In this document: one piece after another, positions 21,359 to 28,432 of the stretch
Position numbering within the stretch: position 1 is the stretch's first letter
How the letters are laid out: each line of letters begins with the position of its first letter
Source: a virus
Length of the DNA: 33,551 nt
IMG/VR virus record: IMGVR_UViG_3300010354_000310
Span: 1 to 33,551 of that record
Strand: one strand, 5' to 3'
Notes under the pieces: model-generated
The model's input: the letters and a program-made list of their open reading frames with translations, nothing else
The model's database searches: none
Told to the model about the DNA's origin: nothing
Made by a program: the position numbers and the translations under genes

Positions 21359-22870
21359 ATGAAAAGAATTTTCAGCCTTACCAACCTAACTTTGCTTGTG
21401 GCGCTATCATTAAGCGCCGTTGCTGCCTATTACAGTATCATTGGCCTAACTGCTATATTTGCAGGAGCAATGATACCTGTCATTATTATGGGCTCTATGC
21501 TTGAAGTAGGCAAAATAACTGCTACTGTATGGTTAAGAAAGTATTGGAAACAATGCGGTTTCGTACTAAAACTGTACTTGGTACCTGCGGTAGTGGCCTT
21601 AGCCGTATTAACCAGTATGGGTATATTTGGGTTTTTATCCAAAGCGCATACTGAAGTAGGATTAATATCCGGTGACTCACAAGCAAAATTAGCAATTATA
21701 GATGAAAAAATTAAAACTCAACGAGAAAACATAGAAGTAGCACGTAGGGGACTACAACAACTAGATGCACAAGTGGATACTAGATTATCTAGAGGAAATA
21801 CTGAGCAAGGTGTAGAACGTGCTGTTACCATACGTAGACAACAGGCTACTGAGCGCACCAAGCTACAAAAAGAAATTACTGATGCTCAACAAGCAATAGC
21901 AAAATTAAACGAAGAACGAGCACCTATTGCGGCCGAGACTAGAAAGATAGAGGCTGAAGTTGGTCCTATAAAATATATAGCAGCATTAATATATGAAGAT
22001 AACCCTAGTGCTGAGTTACTAGAACGTGCTGTGCGTTGGGTAATTATATTGCTGGTTGTGGTTTTTGATCCATTAGCTATTGCGCTGGTATTAGCAGCTA
22101 ATGCAAGTAGAGAATGGGACCAAGAAAAGCCAAAAGAAGAACCTGTAGAACCTCCAAAAGAAGAACCAAAAGAAGAACCAGTAGTTACAGAAGAGGTCAA
22201 AACAGATAAAGTTCCTGAGCCTCCCGCTCCCGAAAAAAAAGAACCTAGTATACTAGAACAACATCCATACTTAAATCAGGGTTTTAAATATCCTGAAAAT
22301 TATGAGAGGGTTCCTCCGTTAGTCTACAAACCTGAACCTATTGTAGAACCTGTACAAGAAATAGTTGCTGAGAAACCTAAGGTAGAAGTTAAAGAAATCA
22401 CAGAAGAAGAACTAACAACCTCTACTATTCCAAACACTACGGATTCTACTATGAAGGCTAGTAGCGATGTAAAAATCAATCCATCCAATACTTACAAAGA
22501 AGTAGACGGTGGTTATGTTATATATGATGATAAAATGGTTTCTAAAGATGCATTGAAGGAAATGAGACCTGATTTATTTTTAGAACCCGACAACGTTGCG
22601 AAAACATCTACAAATTTCGGGACATATTTCCCAAAATTTGCAAATAGAGGAGACATATTTGTTCGTGTCGATATATTACCAAATAAGGTATTCAAGTTTG
22701 ACGGCAACAGATGGTTCGAATTGAATAAAGAAAGTACAAGTTCTTATTTGGCTAATGATGATTATATTAGGTTTCTAATTTCAAAATTAGAAGAAGGTCA
22801 ATATGATATTGATCAATTGACAGAAGTTGAAAAGGAACAAATAGAATCTTACCTTAACTCTAGAAAATAA
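21359..22870 (+). CDS. four-helix membrane protein with coiled coil and Pro/Glu-rich stalk
   Basis: A 503-residue protein. Helices lie at about 7-23, 27-48, 72-93 and 226-248. Between the third and fourth is a long charged coiled coil (about 105-205: LAIIDEKIKTQRENIEVARR and following). After the last helix comes a Pro/Glu/Lys-rich stretch (255-350, with PKEEPVEPPKEEPKEEP). A folded C-terminal domain (about 420-503) follows, with FPKFANRGDIFVRVD and PNKVFKFDGNRWFELNK. The layout resembles DUF4407-type membrane proteins plus a phage-specific end. The C-terminal domain looks like one I have seen in T4-like cyanophages and pelagiphages. A role in the virion or host membrane is possible but unproven. 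Confidence 0.78.
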   Translation: MKRIFSLTNLTLLVALSLSAVAAYYSIIGLTAIFAGAMIPVIIMGSMLEVGKITATVWLRKYWKQCGFVLKLYLVPAVVALAVLTSMGIFGFLSKAHTEVGLISGDSQAKLAIIDEKIKTQRENIEVARRGLQQLDAQVDTRLSRGNTEQGVERAVTIRRQQATERTKLQKEITDAQQAIAKLNEERAPIAAETRKIEAEVGPIKYIAALIYEDNPSAELLERAVRWVIILLVVVFDPLAIALVLAANASREWDQEKPKEEPVEPPKEEPKEEPVVTEEVKTDKVPEPPAPEKKEPSILEQHPYLNQGFKYPENYERVPPLVYKPEPIVEPVQEIVAEKPKVEVKEITEEELTTSTIPNTTDSTMKASSDVKINPSNTYKEVDGGYVIYDDKMVSKDALKEMRPDLFLEPDNVAKTSTNFGTYFPKFANRGDIFVRVDILPNKVFKFDGNRWFELNKESTSSYLANDDYIRFLISKLEEGQYDIDQLTEVEKEQIESYLNSRK

Positions 22871-22871
22871 G

Positions 22872-22878
22872 TAAATAT
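22872..22878 (+). promoter_or_regulatory. late-type box upstream of clpX
   Basis: TAAATAT follows the previous stop; TATAAT also appears at 22884-22889 but without a good -35. Either could start the clpX message. No clear Shine-Dalgarno sequence precedes the ATG at 22925. Confidence 0.35.
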
Positions 22879-22924
22879 CATAGTATAATTTGATAGACTT
22901 ACTTTTCTAACTAATATATAAAAG

Positions 22925-24127
22925 ATGACACAAGAAAACAAAATCAATCATTGCTCCTTTTGTGGGTCGCATAAAGATGTAGTTAAAAAATTGATTGTTT
23001 CAGAAACAGTTGCTATATGTAGTGAATGCATTGATTTGTGCAATCAATTAGTTTCTGACGATTCTACTGTAGAGCAACCAGAAAAAGTTCCTGTACAGGA
23101 ATATGATCCAGTAGAAATAAAGAACTATCTAGACAAATACATTATAGGACAAGATAGTGCTAAAATGGTATTAAGTGTAGCCATCGCTAATCATTACAAA
23201 CGAATAGATAATCCACCCAAAGATTTAGAAATATCTAAAGGTAACATCCTTTTTATTGGTCCCACCGGAAGCGGTAAAACATTACTTGCTAAAACAGTAG
23301 CAAAATATCTTAATGTGCCGTTTGTTGTTGCAGATGCTACATCATTAACCGAAGCCGGATATGTGGGTGATGATGTTGAATCTATGATTAGCATGTTGGT
23401 TAATGCTGCCGGCGGCGATGTAAAACTTGCCGAGCGCGGTATTGTCTTCATCGATGAAATTGATAAAATTGCACGTAAAGGTGAATCAACTAGTATCACA
23501 CGTGATGTATCAGGTGAAGGTGTACAACAAGCATTATTGAAGCTAGTAGAAGGTACAGTATGTCGCATTCCAGCTAGTGGCGGACGAAAGCACCCAGGCG
23601 GGGACATGCATGAAGTAAATACCAAAAATATACTTTTCATTAGCGGTGGTGCTTTTGTTGGATTGAAAGAGATAGTAAAATCACGAATCAAGGGTACTAC
23701 TATAGGTTTCGGAGCAGATGTAAAAGCAAAAAGCGATGACGTTGATTTAAGCAAGGTATCACCAGATGACCTAACTAAATTTGGCATGATCCCAGAATTT
23801 ATAGGACGATTCACCACTTCTGTAACGTTGAAAGATTTAGATCGTGACGAATTACTCCAAGTATTGACTAATATCAAAAGTAATTACATAGAGCAATATC
23901 AGTATCTTTTCTCTGTAGATAACATAGAATTGTATTTTGATAAGAAGTCTTTAGAACAAATTGTTGATAATTGTTTAACGTTGAAAACGGGTGCCAGAGG
24001 ATTACACACTGAAATCGAAAGAGTTTTGATGCCACACATGTACCATCTAAAAACCTATGAGAAAAAGGGTATCAAAAAGATAAATATAAGTCGAGATTTA
24101 GTTTTAAATCCTAAACCTATATTATGA
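22925..24127 (+). CDS. clpX: ClpX, ATP-dependent unfoldase of ClpXP
   Basis: A 400-residue AAA+ unfoldase that threads tagged proteins into ClpP. Its zinc domain has C10, C13, C32 and C35. Walker A is GPTGSGKT (112-119), pore-1 GYVG (145-148), Walker B VFIDEID (about 174-180), pore-2 RKHPGGDMHE (221-230), sensor and arginine motifs later (DLTKFGMIPEFIGRFT). The IGF loop that docks on ClpP is intact (IGFGA, 260-264), so it can pair with the ClpP encoded at 28486 or with the host enzyme. Length fits E. coli ClpX (424). The stop overlaps the start of bS21. Confidence 0.96.
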   Translation: MTQENKINHCSFCGSHKDVVKKLIVSETVAICSECIDLCNQLVSDDSTVEQPEKVPVQEYDPVEIKNYLDKYIIGQDSAKMVLSVAIANHYKRIDNPPKDLEISKGNILFIGPTGSGKTLLAKTVAKYLNVPFVVADATSLTEAGYVGDDVESMISMLVNAAGGDVKLAERGIVFIDEIDKIARKGESTSITRDVSGEGVQQALLKLVEGTVCRIPASGGRKHPGGDMHEVNTKNILFISGGAFVGLKEIVKSRIKGTTIGFGADVKAKSDDVDLSKVSPDDLTKFGMIPEFIGRFTTSVTLKDLDRDELLQVLTNIKSNYIEQYQYLFSVDNIELYFDKKSLEQIVDNCLTLKTGARGLHTEIERVLMPHMYHLKTYEKKGIKKINISRDLVLNPKPIL

Positions 24128-24345
24128 ACATTAAAGGAAGAAAAGTCTTTGTTCAAGACGGTAACGTAGATAAGGCCTTACGCAAATTCAAAAAGAAGAT
24201 TAGTGAGGACGGCTTACTTATGGAGTTGCAGGAAAGACAATTCTATACTAAACCAACCGTTAAGCGCAAGTTAGCCAAAGCACAAGCTAAAAGACGATGG
24301 AAAAAATGGCTGGCTAGTCAAGAGCTACCAAAGAAACTTTTTTAA
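24124..24345 (+). CDS. rpsU: ribosomal protein bS21
   Basis: A 73-residue basic protein with the bS21 pattern: an N-terminal strand (RKVFVQDGNVDKALRKFKKK), then EDGLLMELQERQFYTKPTVK, and a basic tail (RKLAKAQAKRRWKKWLA). bS21 is a 30S protein near the 3' end of 16S rRNA and the mRNA exit, and matters in start-site selection. Phage-encoded bS21 is known from other large aquatic phages; such copies may replace the host protein. The ATG overlaps the clpX stop and has no Shine-Dalgarno sequence. Confidence 0.93.
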   Translation: MNIKGRKVFVQDGNVDKALRKFKKKISEDGLLMELQERQFYTKPTVKRKLAKAQAKRRWKKWLASQELPKKLF

Positions 24346-24347
24346 CC

Positions 24348-24354
24348 TAAATAC
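24348..24354 (+). promoter_or_regulatory. second TAAATAC box between rpsU and hsp20
   Basis: TAAATAC two bases after the rpsU stop, followed by T runs and, from 24367, CGTATTT that can pair with AAATACG at 24384-24390. It could be a promoter or part of a weak terminator. Confidence 0.3.
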
Positions 24355-24382
24355 TAGAATTTTTTGCGTATTTTTTCTAAAA

Positions 24383-24389
24383 TAAATAC
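24383..24389 (+). promoter_or_regulatory. late-type box driving hsp20
   Basis: AATAAATAC. By analogy with T4 late promoters the transcript would begin at about 24394, within the first bases of the leader hairpin. Confidence 0.5.
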
Positions 24390-24392
24390 GTA

Positions 24393-24454
24393 TGTAGATG
24401 CCGATGGTCGGGTCTACAGCGTCATTCTTGCTTATAGAAAGGAGAAATGAAATG
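24393..24454 (+). promoter_or_regulatory. ROSE-like RNA thermometer in the hsp20 leader
   Basis: Two hairpins fill the leader. The first (24393-24418) pairs TGTAGA with TCTACA and CCGA with TCGG around a TGG loop. The second pairs TTCTTGCTT (24425-24433) with AAGGAGAA (24439-24446) around a 5-base loop: U-A, U-A, C-G, U-A, U-G, bulged G24430, C-G, U-A, U-A. This covers the whole Shine-Dalgarno sequence AAGGAG. The UUGCU opposite the Shine-Dalgarno with one unpaired G is the hallmark of ROSE elements, which melt on heating and control small heat-shock genes in proteobacteria. No computed folding energy backs this. Confidence 0.7.
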
Positions 24455-24895
24455 ACAAACCTATCTCTACGTTCCTTAGATATCCCATCAATTCATAAAT
24501 TTGCAGTCGGTTTCGACAATGTGTTCGATGAACTCATGCGTCACACTAACTCGCAGTCTGGAACAAATTATCCTCCATACAATGTTGTGAAACATAGTGA
24601 CGATAAGTTCGCAATTGAACTTGCGGTGGCAGGCTTTAAAGATGGTGATATTGATGTTACAGTTGAAAAGAATCAACTTACCGTCAAGGGAGAGAAAGCA
24701 GTCGATCTAAATGATACTGTTGAGTATCTACATCGTGGTATTAGCGCCCGTAGCTTCTTACGAAGCTGGACTCTTGCGGACCATGTTGAAGTTGTAGGAG
24801 CTGCTGTTCAAGATGGTATACTTACAATTAACTTGGAGCGTGTTGTTCCTGAAGAACAAAAGCCCAAGAAAATTGCAATTACCTATACTAAATAA
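24452..24895 (+). CDS. Hsp20/IbpA-type small heat-shock protein
   Basis: A 147-residue alpha-crystallin-domain chaperone. After a short N-terminal arm (FAVGFDNVFDELMR) comes YPPYNVVKHSDDKFAIELAV, AGFKDGDIDVTVEKNQLTVK, the loop with YLHRGISARSF, then RSWTLADHVEVVGAAVQDGI and LTINLERVVPEE. The final KPKKIAI is the IXI-like tail. Such proteins hold unfolding clients until ATP-dependent partners act. AAGGAG is seven bases before the ATG at 24452. A terminator follows, so the gene has its own control unit. Late expression during virion assembly is plausible. Confidence 0.94.
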   Translation: MTNLSLRSLDIPSIHKFAVGFDNVFDELMRHTNSQSGTNYPPYNVVKHSDDKFAIELAVAGFKDGDIDVTVEKNQLTVKGEKAVDLNDTVEYLHRGISARSFLRSWTLADHVEVVGAAVQDGILTINLERVVPEEQKPKKIAITYTK

Positions 24896-24904
24896 TATAA
24901 TTAC

Positions 24905-24931
24905 AAGTGTGCGGTGCGCCGCACACTTTTT
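24905..24931 (+). terminator. rho-independent terminator after hsp20
   Basis: AAGTGTGCGG, loop TGCG, CCGCACACTT: ten perfect pairs followed by a short T run. It separates hsp20 from clpS by only 14 bases, so clpS depends on read-through or a hidden promoter. Confidence 0.85.
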
Positions 24932-24944
24932 AAGAGAACATAAC

Positions 24945-25250
24945 ATGTCAAAAACAGAAACCAAAGTAAAAATTAAACCTAATATCGGTCTTCAAGAACC
25001 ACCATTATTTAAAATCATTTATATCAATGATGATGTTACTTCAATGGAGTTCGTAGTACAATCGTTGGTTGATTACTTCAACTACAATTCAGATACAGCA
25101 GTACAAATCACAAAAAACATTCATGAAGAAGGTAGCGCAGTAGTTGCTATTCTACCTTATGAAATTGCTGAACAAAAGGGTATTGAAGTTACTTTGGATG
25201 CAAGGGCTCATGGATATCCTCTACAAATTAAAGTAGAGGCAGAAGCTTAA
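24945..25250 (+). CDS. clpS: ClpS, N-end-rule adaptor
   Basis: A 101-residue adaptor that binds proteins with bulky N-terminal residues and passes them to ClpAP. The pocket is intact: N28, D29, D30 and M34 in INDDVTSMEFV and H60 in NIHEEG, matching E. coli N34, D35, D36, M40 and H66. PPLFKIIY before it and YEIAEQKGIEVTLDARAHGY after it follow the family pattern. A short, flexible N-terminal tail (residues 1-18) is kept, which in E. coli is needed for delivery. No ClpA gene is in the window, so the partner is likely host ClpA. The stop overlaps that of the converging minus-strand gene. Confidence 0.92.
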   Translation: MSKTETKVKIKPNIGLQEPPLFKIIYINDDVTSMEFVVQSLVDYFNYNSDTAVQITKNIHEEGSAVVAILPYEIAEQKGIEVTLDARAHGYPLQIKVEAEA

Positions 25251-25948
25251 GTTTCAACATCTATTCTTTTAGCCCAATACGTGTTTTTCTTGTAATCCAT
25301 TAATGGATTACATACATAGTTGATACCATTAACATTGGTATCAACTATTTTTTTATACGATCCATAGGCCCAATTTGAAATTTTAGATTCGGAATCAGCA
25401 CCTAGAGCTAATGATAATTCGGGTAAAGATTCATAATTTTCAGGAATCTCACCGAAATAGAGATTCTTATTGGGTACACCGTTCGTTAATACGAGTATCT
25501 TTTTTACATCTAGATGTTTCTGCAACTTTTCAATAGAATTTTTAAGGTATACTAAATCTTCAAATCTATTCATCCCGTGAAGTTCTTCAAAGTTGTAATT
25601 AAACTCATCACCATACCAGCCAGTACATCCTAGAATAGCGATTCCATCTATAATCACAACATGATGATGTAGTAATGCTACATTACGTATTTTTTTACAA
25701 ATGCTAGTGATTTCGTTTATACGTCTGCTATAGTTTTCTACACCTTGGAATTCTAAGGATCCCGGGGTGTAGAAAACTCCCTGATAAAATTTTGCAAGAT
25801 GATTTAAAGTAAGTAATACTGTTCGTAAATCGGAGCTAATATTACCTGCCACAAGACAATATAGACTGGTAGCTTTGTTTTCCCAGTTGAAACTATCGTC
25901 AGGTGAGAGATTTAAATCACTTATTAAATCGAACCCGATCTTCATCAA
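25247..25948 (-). CDS. metallophosphoesterase-like protein with altered metal sites
   Basis: A 233-residue protein with the calcineurin-type order: FDLISDLNLSP, CLVAGNISSDLRT, then FYQGVFYTPGSLEF and, later, LLHHHVVIIDGIAILG and LVLTNGVPN. In active enzymes these read D-x-H, GD, GNH(E/D) and GH. Here they are DLN, GN and GSLE, so several metal ligands are lost and activity is doubtful. FEELHGMNRFEDLVYLK is helical. The gene's DNA is rich in long inverted repeats (annotated separately). It starts one base after the next minus-strand gene upstream and shares its transcript. Confidence 0.62.
   Translation of the reverse strand: MMKIGFDLISDLNLSPDDSFNWENKATSLYCLVAGNISSDLRTVLLTLNHLAKFYQGVFYTPGSLEFQGVENYSRRINEITSICKKIRNVALLHHHVVIIDGIAILGCTGWYGDEFNYNFEELHGMNRFEDLVYLKNSIEKLQKHLDVKKILVLTNGVPNKNLYFGEIPENYESLPELSLALGADSESKISNWAYGSYKKIVDTNVNGINYVCNPLMDYKKNTYWAKRIDVET
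25291..25312 (+). repeat. 22-base perfect palindrome in a coding sequence
   Basis: TGTAATCCATT followed directly by its complement AATGGATTACA. It lies three bases before the terminator hairpin at 25316, within the 3' part of the minus-strand gene. Confidence 0.9.
25316..25354 (+). terminator. terminator-like hairpin for the clpS transcript, embedded in the opposite gene
   Basis: ATAGTTGATACC (25316-25327) and GGTATCAACTAT (25337-25348) are 12-base perfect arms around a 9-base loop, and a run of seven T ends at 25354. The direction of the T run fits the plus strand, so it can end clpS transcription 65 bases after its stop while lying inside the coding part of the converging gene. Confidence 0.7.
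25732..25778 (-). repeat. 13-base perfect inverted repeat in a coding sequence
   Basis: AGTTTTCTACACC (25732-25744) and GGTGTAGAAAACT (25766-25778) around 21 bases that hold the smaller palindrome GGAATTC-like core. Further short inverted repeats in the same gene are at 25386-25396, 25444-25466 and 25667-25683. Confidence 0.85.
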
Positions 25949-25949
25949 A

Positions 25950-26261
25950 TCACTTAGCTACGGTCATTGATGGTTTTTTGGATCTTGGTTTAGAAGTCTT
26001 TTCAGCCGAAGCTTTTTCAACCTTAGGCTTAGCAGCACGTTTTGCCTTTACTGGCTTCTCGGGTGCTACCTCGACTTTAGGGGCTTCAACAACAGGAGCA
26101 GTAGCCGCAACGACTGGTTCTGTTTTAACTTCCTCTACCTTGGGTTCCACCTCTACTTTGTAGGGTGCTTCTCCTGTTACTTCTTTAATAACTTCTCTGT
26201 TTTTAAAGAAAAAATACCAAATAGCGGCTGCTATTACGGCTACTACAATCACTAATTCCAT
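25950..26261 (-). CDS. single-span membrane protein with Lys/Pro/Glu-rich tail
   Basis: A 103-residue protein. Residues 2-20 form a membrane helix (ELVIVVAVIAAAIWYFFF), followed by a low-complexity tail rich in Lys, Pro, Val, Ala and Glu (for example PKVEKASAEKTSKPRSKK), probably unfolded. AGGAGA lies before the ATG, and a TAAATAC box lies 28 bases upstream. It resembles a TonB-like or tether-type architecture without the folded end. Function unknown. Confidence 0.7.
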   Translation of the reverse strand: MELVIVVAVIAAAIWYFFFKNREVIKEVTGEAPYKVEVEPKVEEVKTEPVVAATAPVVEAPKVEVAPEKPVKAKRAAKPKVEKASAEKTSKPRSKKPSMTVAK

Positions 26262-26288
26262 TATGTTCTCCTAAAAATAGTTAACATA

Positions 26289-26295
26289 GTATTTA
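26289..26295 (-). promoter_or_regulatory. late-type box for the minus-strand pair
   Basis: Minus-strand TTAAATAC lies 28 bases before the ATG at 26261, and here a Shine-Dalgarno sequence (AGGAGA) is present. It would drive both minus-strand genes. Confidence 0.5.
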
Positions 26296-26361
26296 ACGGG
26301 TTGAACCCCAAAGCTTAATTTTTCCTATAAATTTTGCAGTTTTTGGGTTCTTATAGTAGAC

Positions 26362-26368
26362 TAAATAC
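26362..26368 (+). promoter_or_regulatory. TAAATAC box before the SprT-like gene
   Basis: CTAAATAC ends three bases before the ATG at 26372, with no Shine-Dalgarno sequence. Confidence 0.45.
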
Positions 26369-26371
26369 ATT

Positions 26372-26863
26372 ATGTCCAAAAGCATTCTAACCCAAATGAT
26401 GTACGAGGATATGCCCAGTCTTAGTTACCAAAAAAGACAGGCGTACAGGACCACTCATCGTGAAATAGTGGGACTATTCAAGTTGCTCAATAAAGAGATA
26501 TTCAACAATAGATTACCCATGCCCGATTTTAGAATAATTCAACGGTCTCAGGACTATTGGGGAATGTGTTCAGCCAAGCATTTTGTACCAGTAGATAATA
26601 AACGTAGTAATTGCGTAATAACTCTTAATAATAAATGGTACTGCAAACAGTGGCTTGTAATGACACTAGCACATGAAATGTGTCATCAGTATCAATGGGA
26701 CGTACTAAGTTTCAAACGTTTAAAAGAAGGTAAACAACCACTAATGAGTCATGGTCCTTCATTCTTTTTATTCAAACACAAACTTGCAAAATACGGTATA
26801 CCACTAAGAAGGGCACATAGTATAAGACAGTGGTTCACCCATCAAAATTTGTTTAAATGCTAA
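26372..26863 (+). CDS. SprT-like zinc metalloprotease
   Basis: A 163-residue protein with HEMCH (H101, E102, H105 in LAHEMCHQYQWD) and a third His at about 127 (MSHGPSFF), the SprT/Spartan zinc site. Eukaryotic Spartan cuts proteins crosslinked to DNA; bacterial and phage SprT proteins are less known. VGLFKLLNKEIFNNRLPMPD at 33-52 is the usual lead-in. No separate zinc ribbon follows, unlike some SprT proteins. It may clear proteins from phage DNA or process a virion protein. A TAAATAC box abuts its start. Confidence 0.88.
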   Translation: MSKSILTQMMYEDMPSLSYQKRQAYRTTHREIVGLFKLLNKEIFNNRLPMPDFRIIQRSQDYWGMCSAKHFVPVDNKRSNCVITLNNKWYCKQWLVMTLAHEMCHQYQWDVLSFKRLKEGKQPLMSHGPSFFLFKHKLAKYGIPLRRAHSIRQWFTHQNLFKC

Positions 26864-26869
26864 AAAGCA

Positions 26870-26876
26870 TAAATAC
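26870..26876 (+). promoter_or_regulatory. TAAATAC box before the 515-residue gene
   Basis: CATAAATAC ends five bases before the ATG at 26882; no Shine-Dalgarno sequence. By T4 spacing the transcript would start at or next to the ATG. Confidence 0.5.
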
Positions 26877-26881
26877 AAATT

Positions 26882-28429
26882 ATGCGTGATTTAATAGATA
26901 AAATAACTTATATTGCCGAAGAACGTACTCTCAGTGCTGGTACCATTACCAAATACGGTGAACGTTTTGATAAATTTTTATATATGATCAGAGAAAAGAT
27001 GCCTTTCTACACAGTGGATAAAGAACCTGTGATTGCTGATCCTACTGAGGCAGATAGGTTTCAAGACATGTTCGATAAAGGACAATTCAAAGGCAATATA
27101 AAAATCAAACTAGATGGTATTGATGATCCAATGCCGTTAAGTAATCTATTGAAAACAAAAGATTTGGGCGGTCAGGCAGCTACAGGTGAAGAAGGTGAGG
27201 AGACTGGTAAAGAAGCAGCACTATTAAAACCTTCTCAAATAGGAATAACAGATCGTGACATTCCTGCATCAGAGTTAGGTGACGCTATAACTAGTAATGA
27301 AACACTGCAATCTACAGATTACGGTAGAGTTGTAATACAAATGGCTCAAGAAATAATGAATGGTCGAAATCCTGCAATACCTAAAGAAATTCCCACTAAG
27401 ATAAGAGCAAGTATTGTAGACTATGCAGGTGAGTATTTAGGCGTGTTAGCACTTGTTAATGGTACTTCAAGATTTCCACGCAGGCAAGGTTTTGAAAAGT
27501 GGTTAGGAAATGATGTAAGTTCATTGGTTATTAATTTTCCTAGTAAGTCAAACAATAATATTGCTGATAGTTTTGCAAGTATTAAAAACTCAGAAACAGA
27601 ACATACGGTAAACATCTCTAGTAAAGGTAAAGGCGGTGGTGCGCCACCTAGCATCGGTGGACTAAAAATACCTCAAGAAATTAGAGATAACCCTGCGTAT
27701 GAAGCCAGTGTAGCTTTTATTGATTTGTGTGATAGTAGTAAACAAGCCAAATACAATCTACCAGAACCTAGAACAATTAGTCAGGTATTTCAGGCTATGA
27801 ATTTATTATATCAATACGTTCCTGATTCTATCCCTGAAAAATTTAATGAATTTTTACCTTGGAAGATTGATATCGTTAACCAAGTAGTAGATAGTATGGC
27901 TGCATTCAAGCAAAGAAAAAATCTCCCAATGTCAAAGTACAGTTCATTGTGGAGCGATATTGATTTTAAGAAGCCAAGTAGCGATGGCGGTAAACTAACT
28001 CATGCAGTAAAGCTAGCTGTCATGCAGGCAGTAAATGAAGGTGGTGCATTGCCCGAGTTCCAAGATGTAATCTTAGCCATATTGGATATGAACTTCATAC
28101 AACAATATGCAGACTACGATGCTAAATCACGTACTATGAGTTTCGCTACACAATGGCCTGCAAAACTAGAAGGTAAGATAACTCTTGAAAGTAAGAGCGG
28201 AGCAACAGACCCAACAAAGGGTGGTTTCAGTTTCAAACTTTCTAATACTGATCCCAAAACAGTTTTACCAGAACCAAATGAATTGGGTGTTGGTATGGGA
28301 TCCAGTGGTCCTAGTGAAAAAGAGTTTGCCGCCGGTGCAGAAAAAATTGCAACTGGGCATGCCACTACAGACTTTACATCCGAACCTGTTAATGCAGTGG
28401 GCGATGTTGGGCGTAAAAAACGCAAATAA
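26882..28429 (+). CDS. unknown 515-residue phage protein, late-type promoter
   Basis: A large soluble protein with no signal or membrane segment. The N-terminal helix (MRDLIDKITYIAEERTLSAG) is followed by a linker rich in Glu and Gly near residues 95-110. A core has FEKWLGNDVSSLVINFPS and NISSKGKGGGAPPSIGGLK (244-262). A Gly/Ser-rich loop and a basic RKKRK end follow. The SSKG core is reminiscent of restriction-type nuclease loops but lacks a clear D-ExK. I recall similar proteins in T4-like cyanophages and pelagiphages, of unknown role. Late control suggests a virion or packaging part. Confidence 0.75.
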   Translation: MRDLIDKITYIAEERTLSAGTITKYGERFDKFLYMIREKMPFYTVDKEPVIADPTEADRFQDMFDKGQFKGNIKIKLDGIDDPMPLSNLLKTKDLGGQAATGEEGEETGKEAALLKPSQIGITDRDIPASELGDAITSNETLQSTDYGRVVIQMAQEIMNGRNPAIPKEIPTKIRASIVDYAGEYLGVLALVNGTSRFPRRQGFEKWLGNDVSSLVINFPSKSNNNIADSFASIKNSETEHTVNISSKGKGGGAPPSIGGLKIPQEIRDNPAYEASVAFIDLCDSSKQAKYNLPEPRTISQVFQAMNLLYQYVPDSIPEKFNEFLPWKIDIVNQVVDSMAAFKQRKNLPMSKYSSLWSDIDFKKPSSDGGKLTHAVKLAVMQAVNEGGALPEFQDVILAILDMNFIQQYADYDAKSRTMSFATQWPAKLEGKITLESKSGATDPTKGGFSFKLSNTDPKTVLPEPNELGVGMGSSGPSEKEFAAGAEKIATGHATTDFTSEPVNAVGDVGRKKRK

Positions 28430-28432
28430 CTA

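Noticed and set aside
23194-23877. 227-residue open frame on the minus strand opposite clpX
   Set aside because: The clpX protein is unmistakable; the opposite frame is low-complexity and without start signals.
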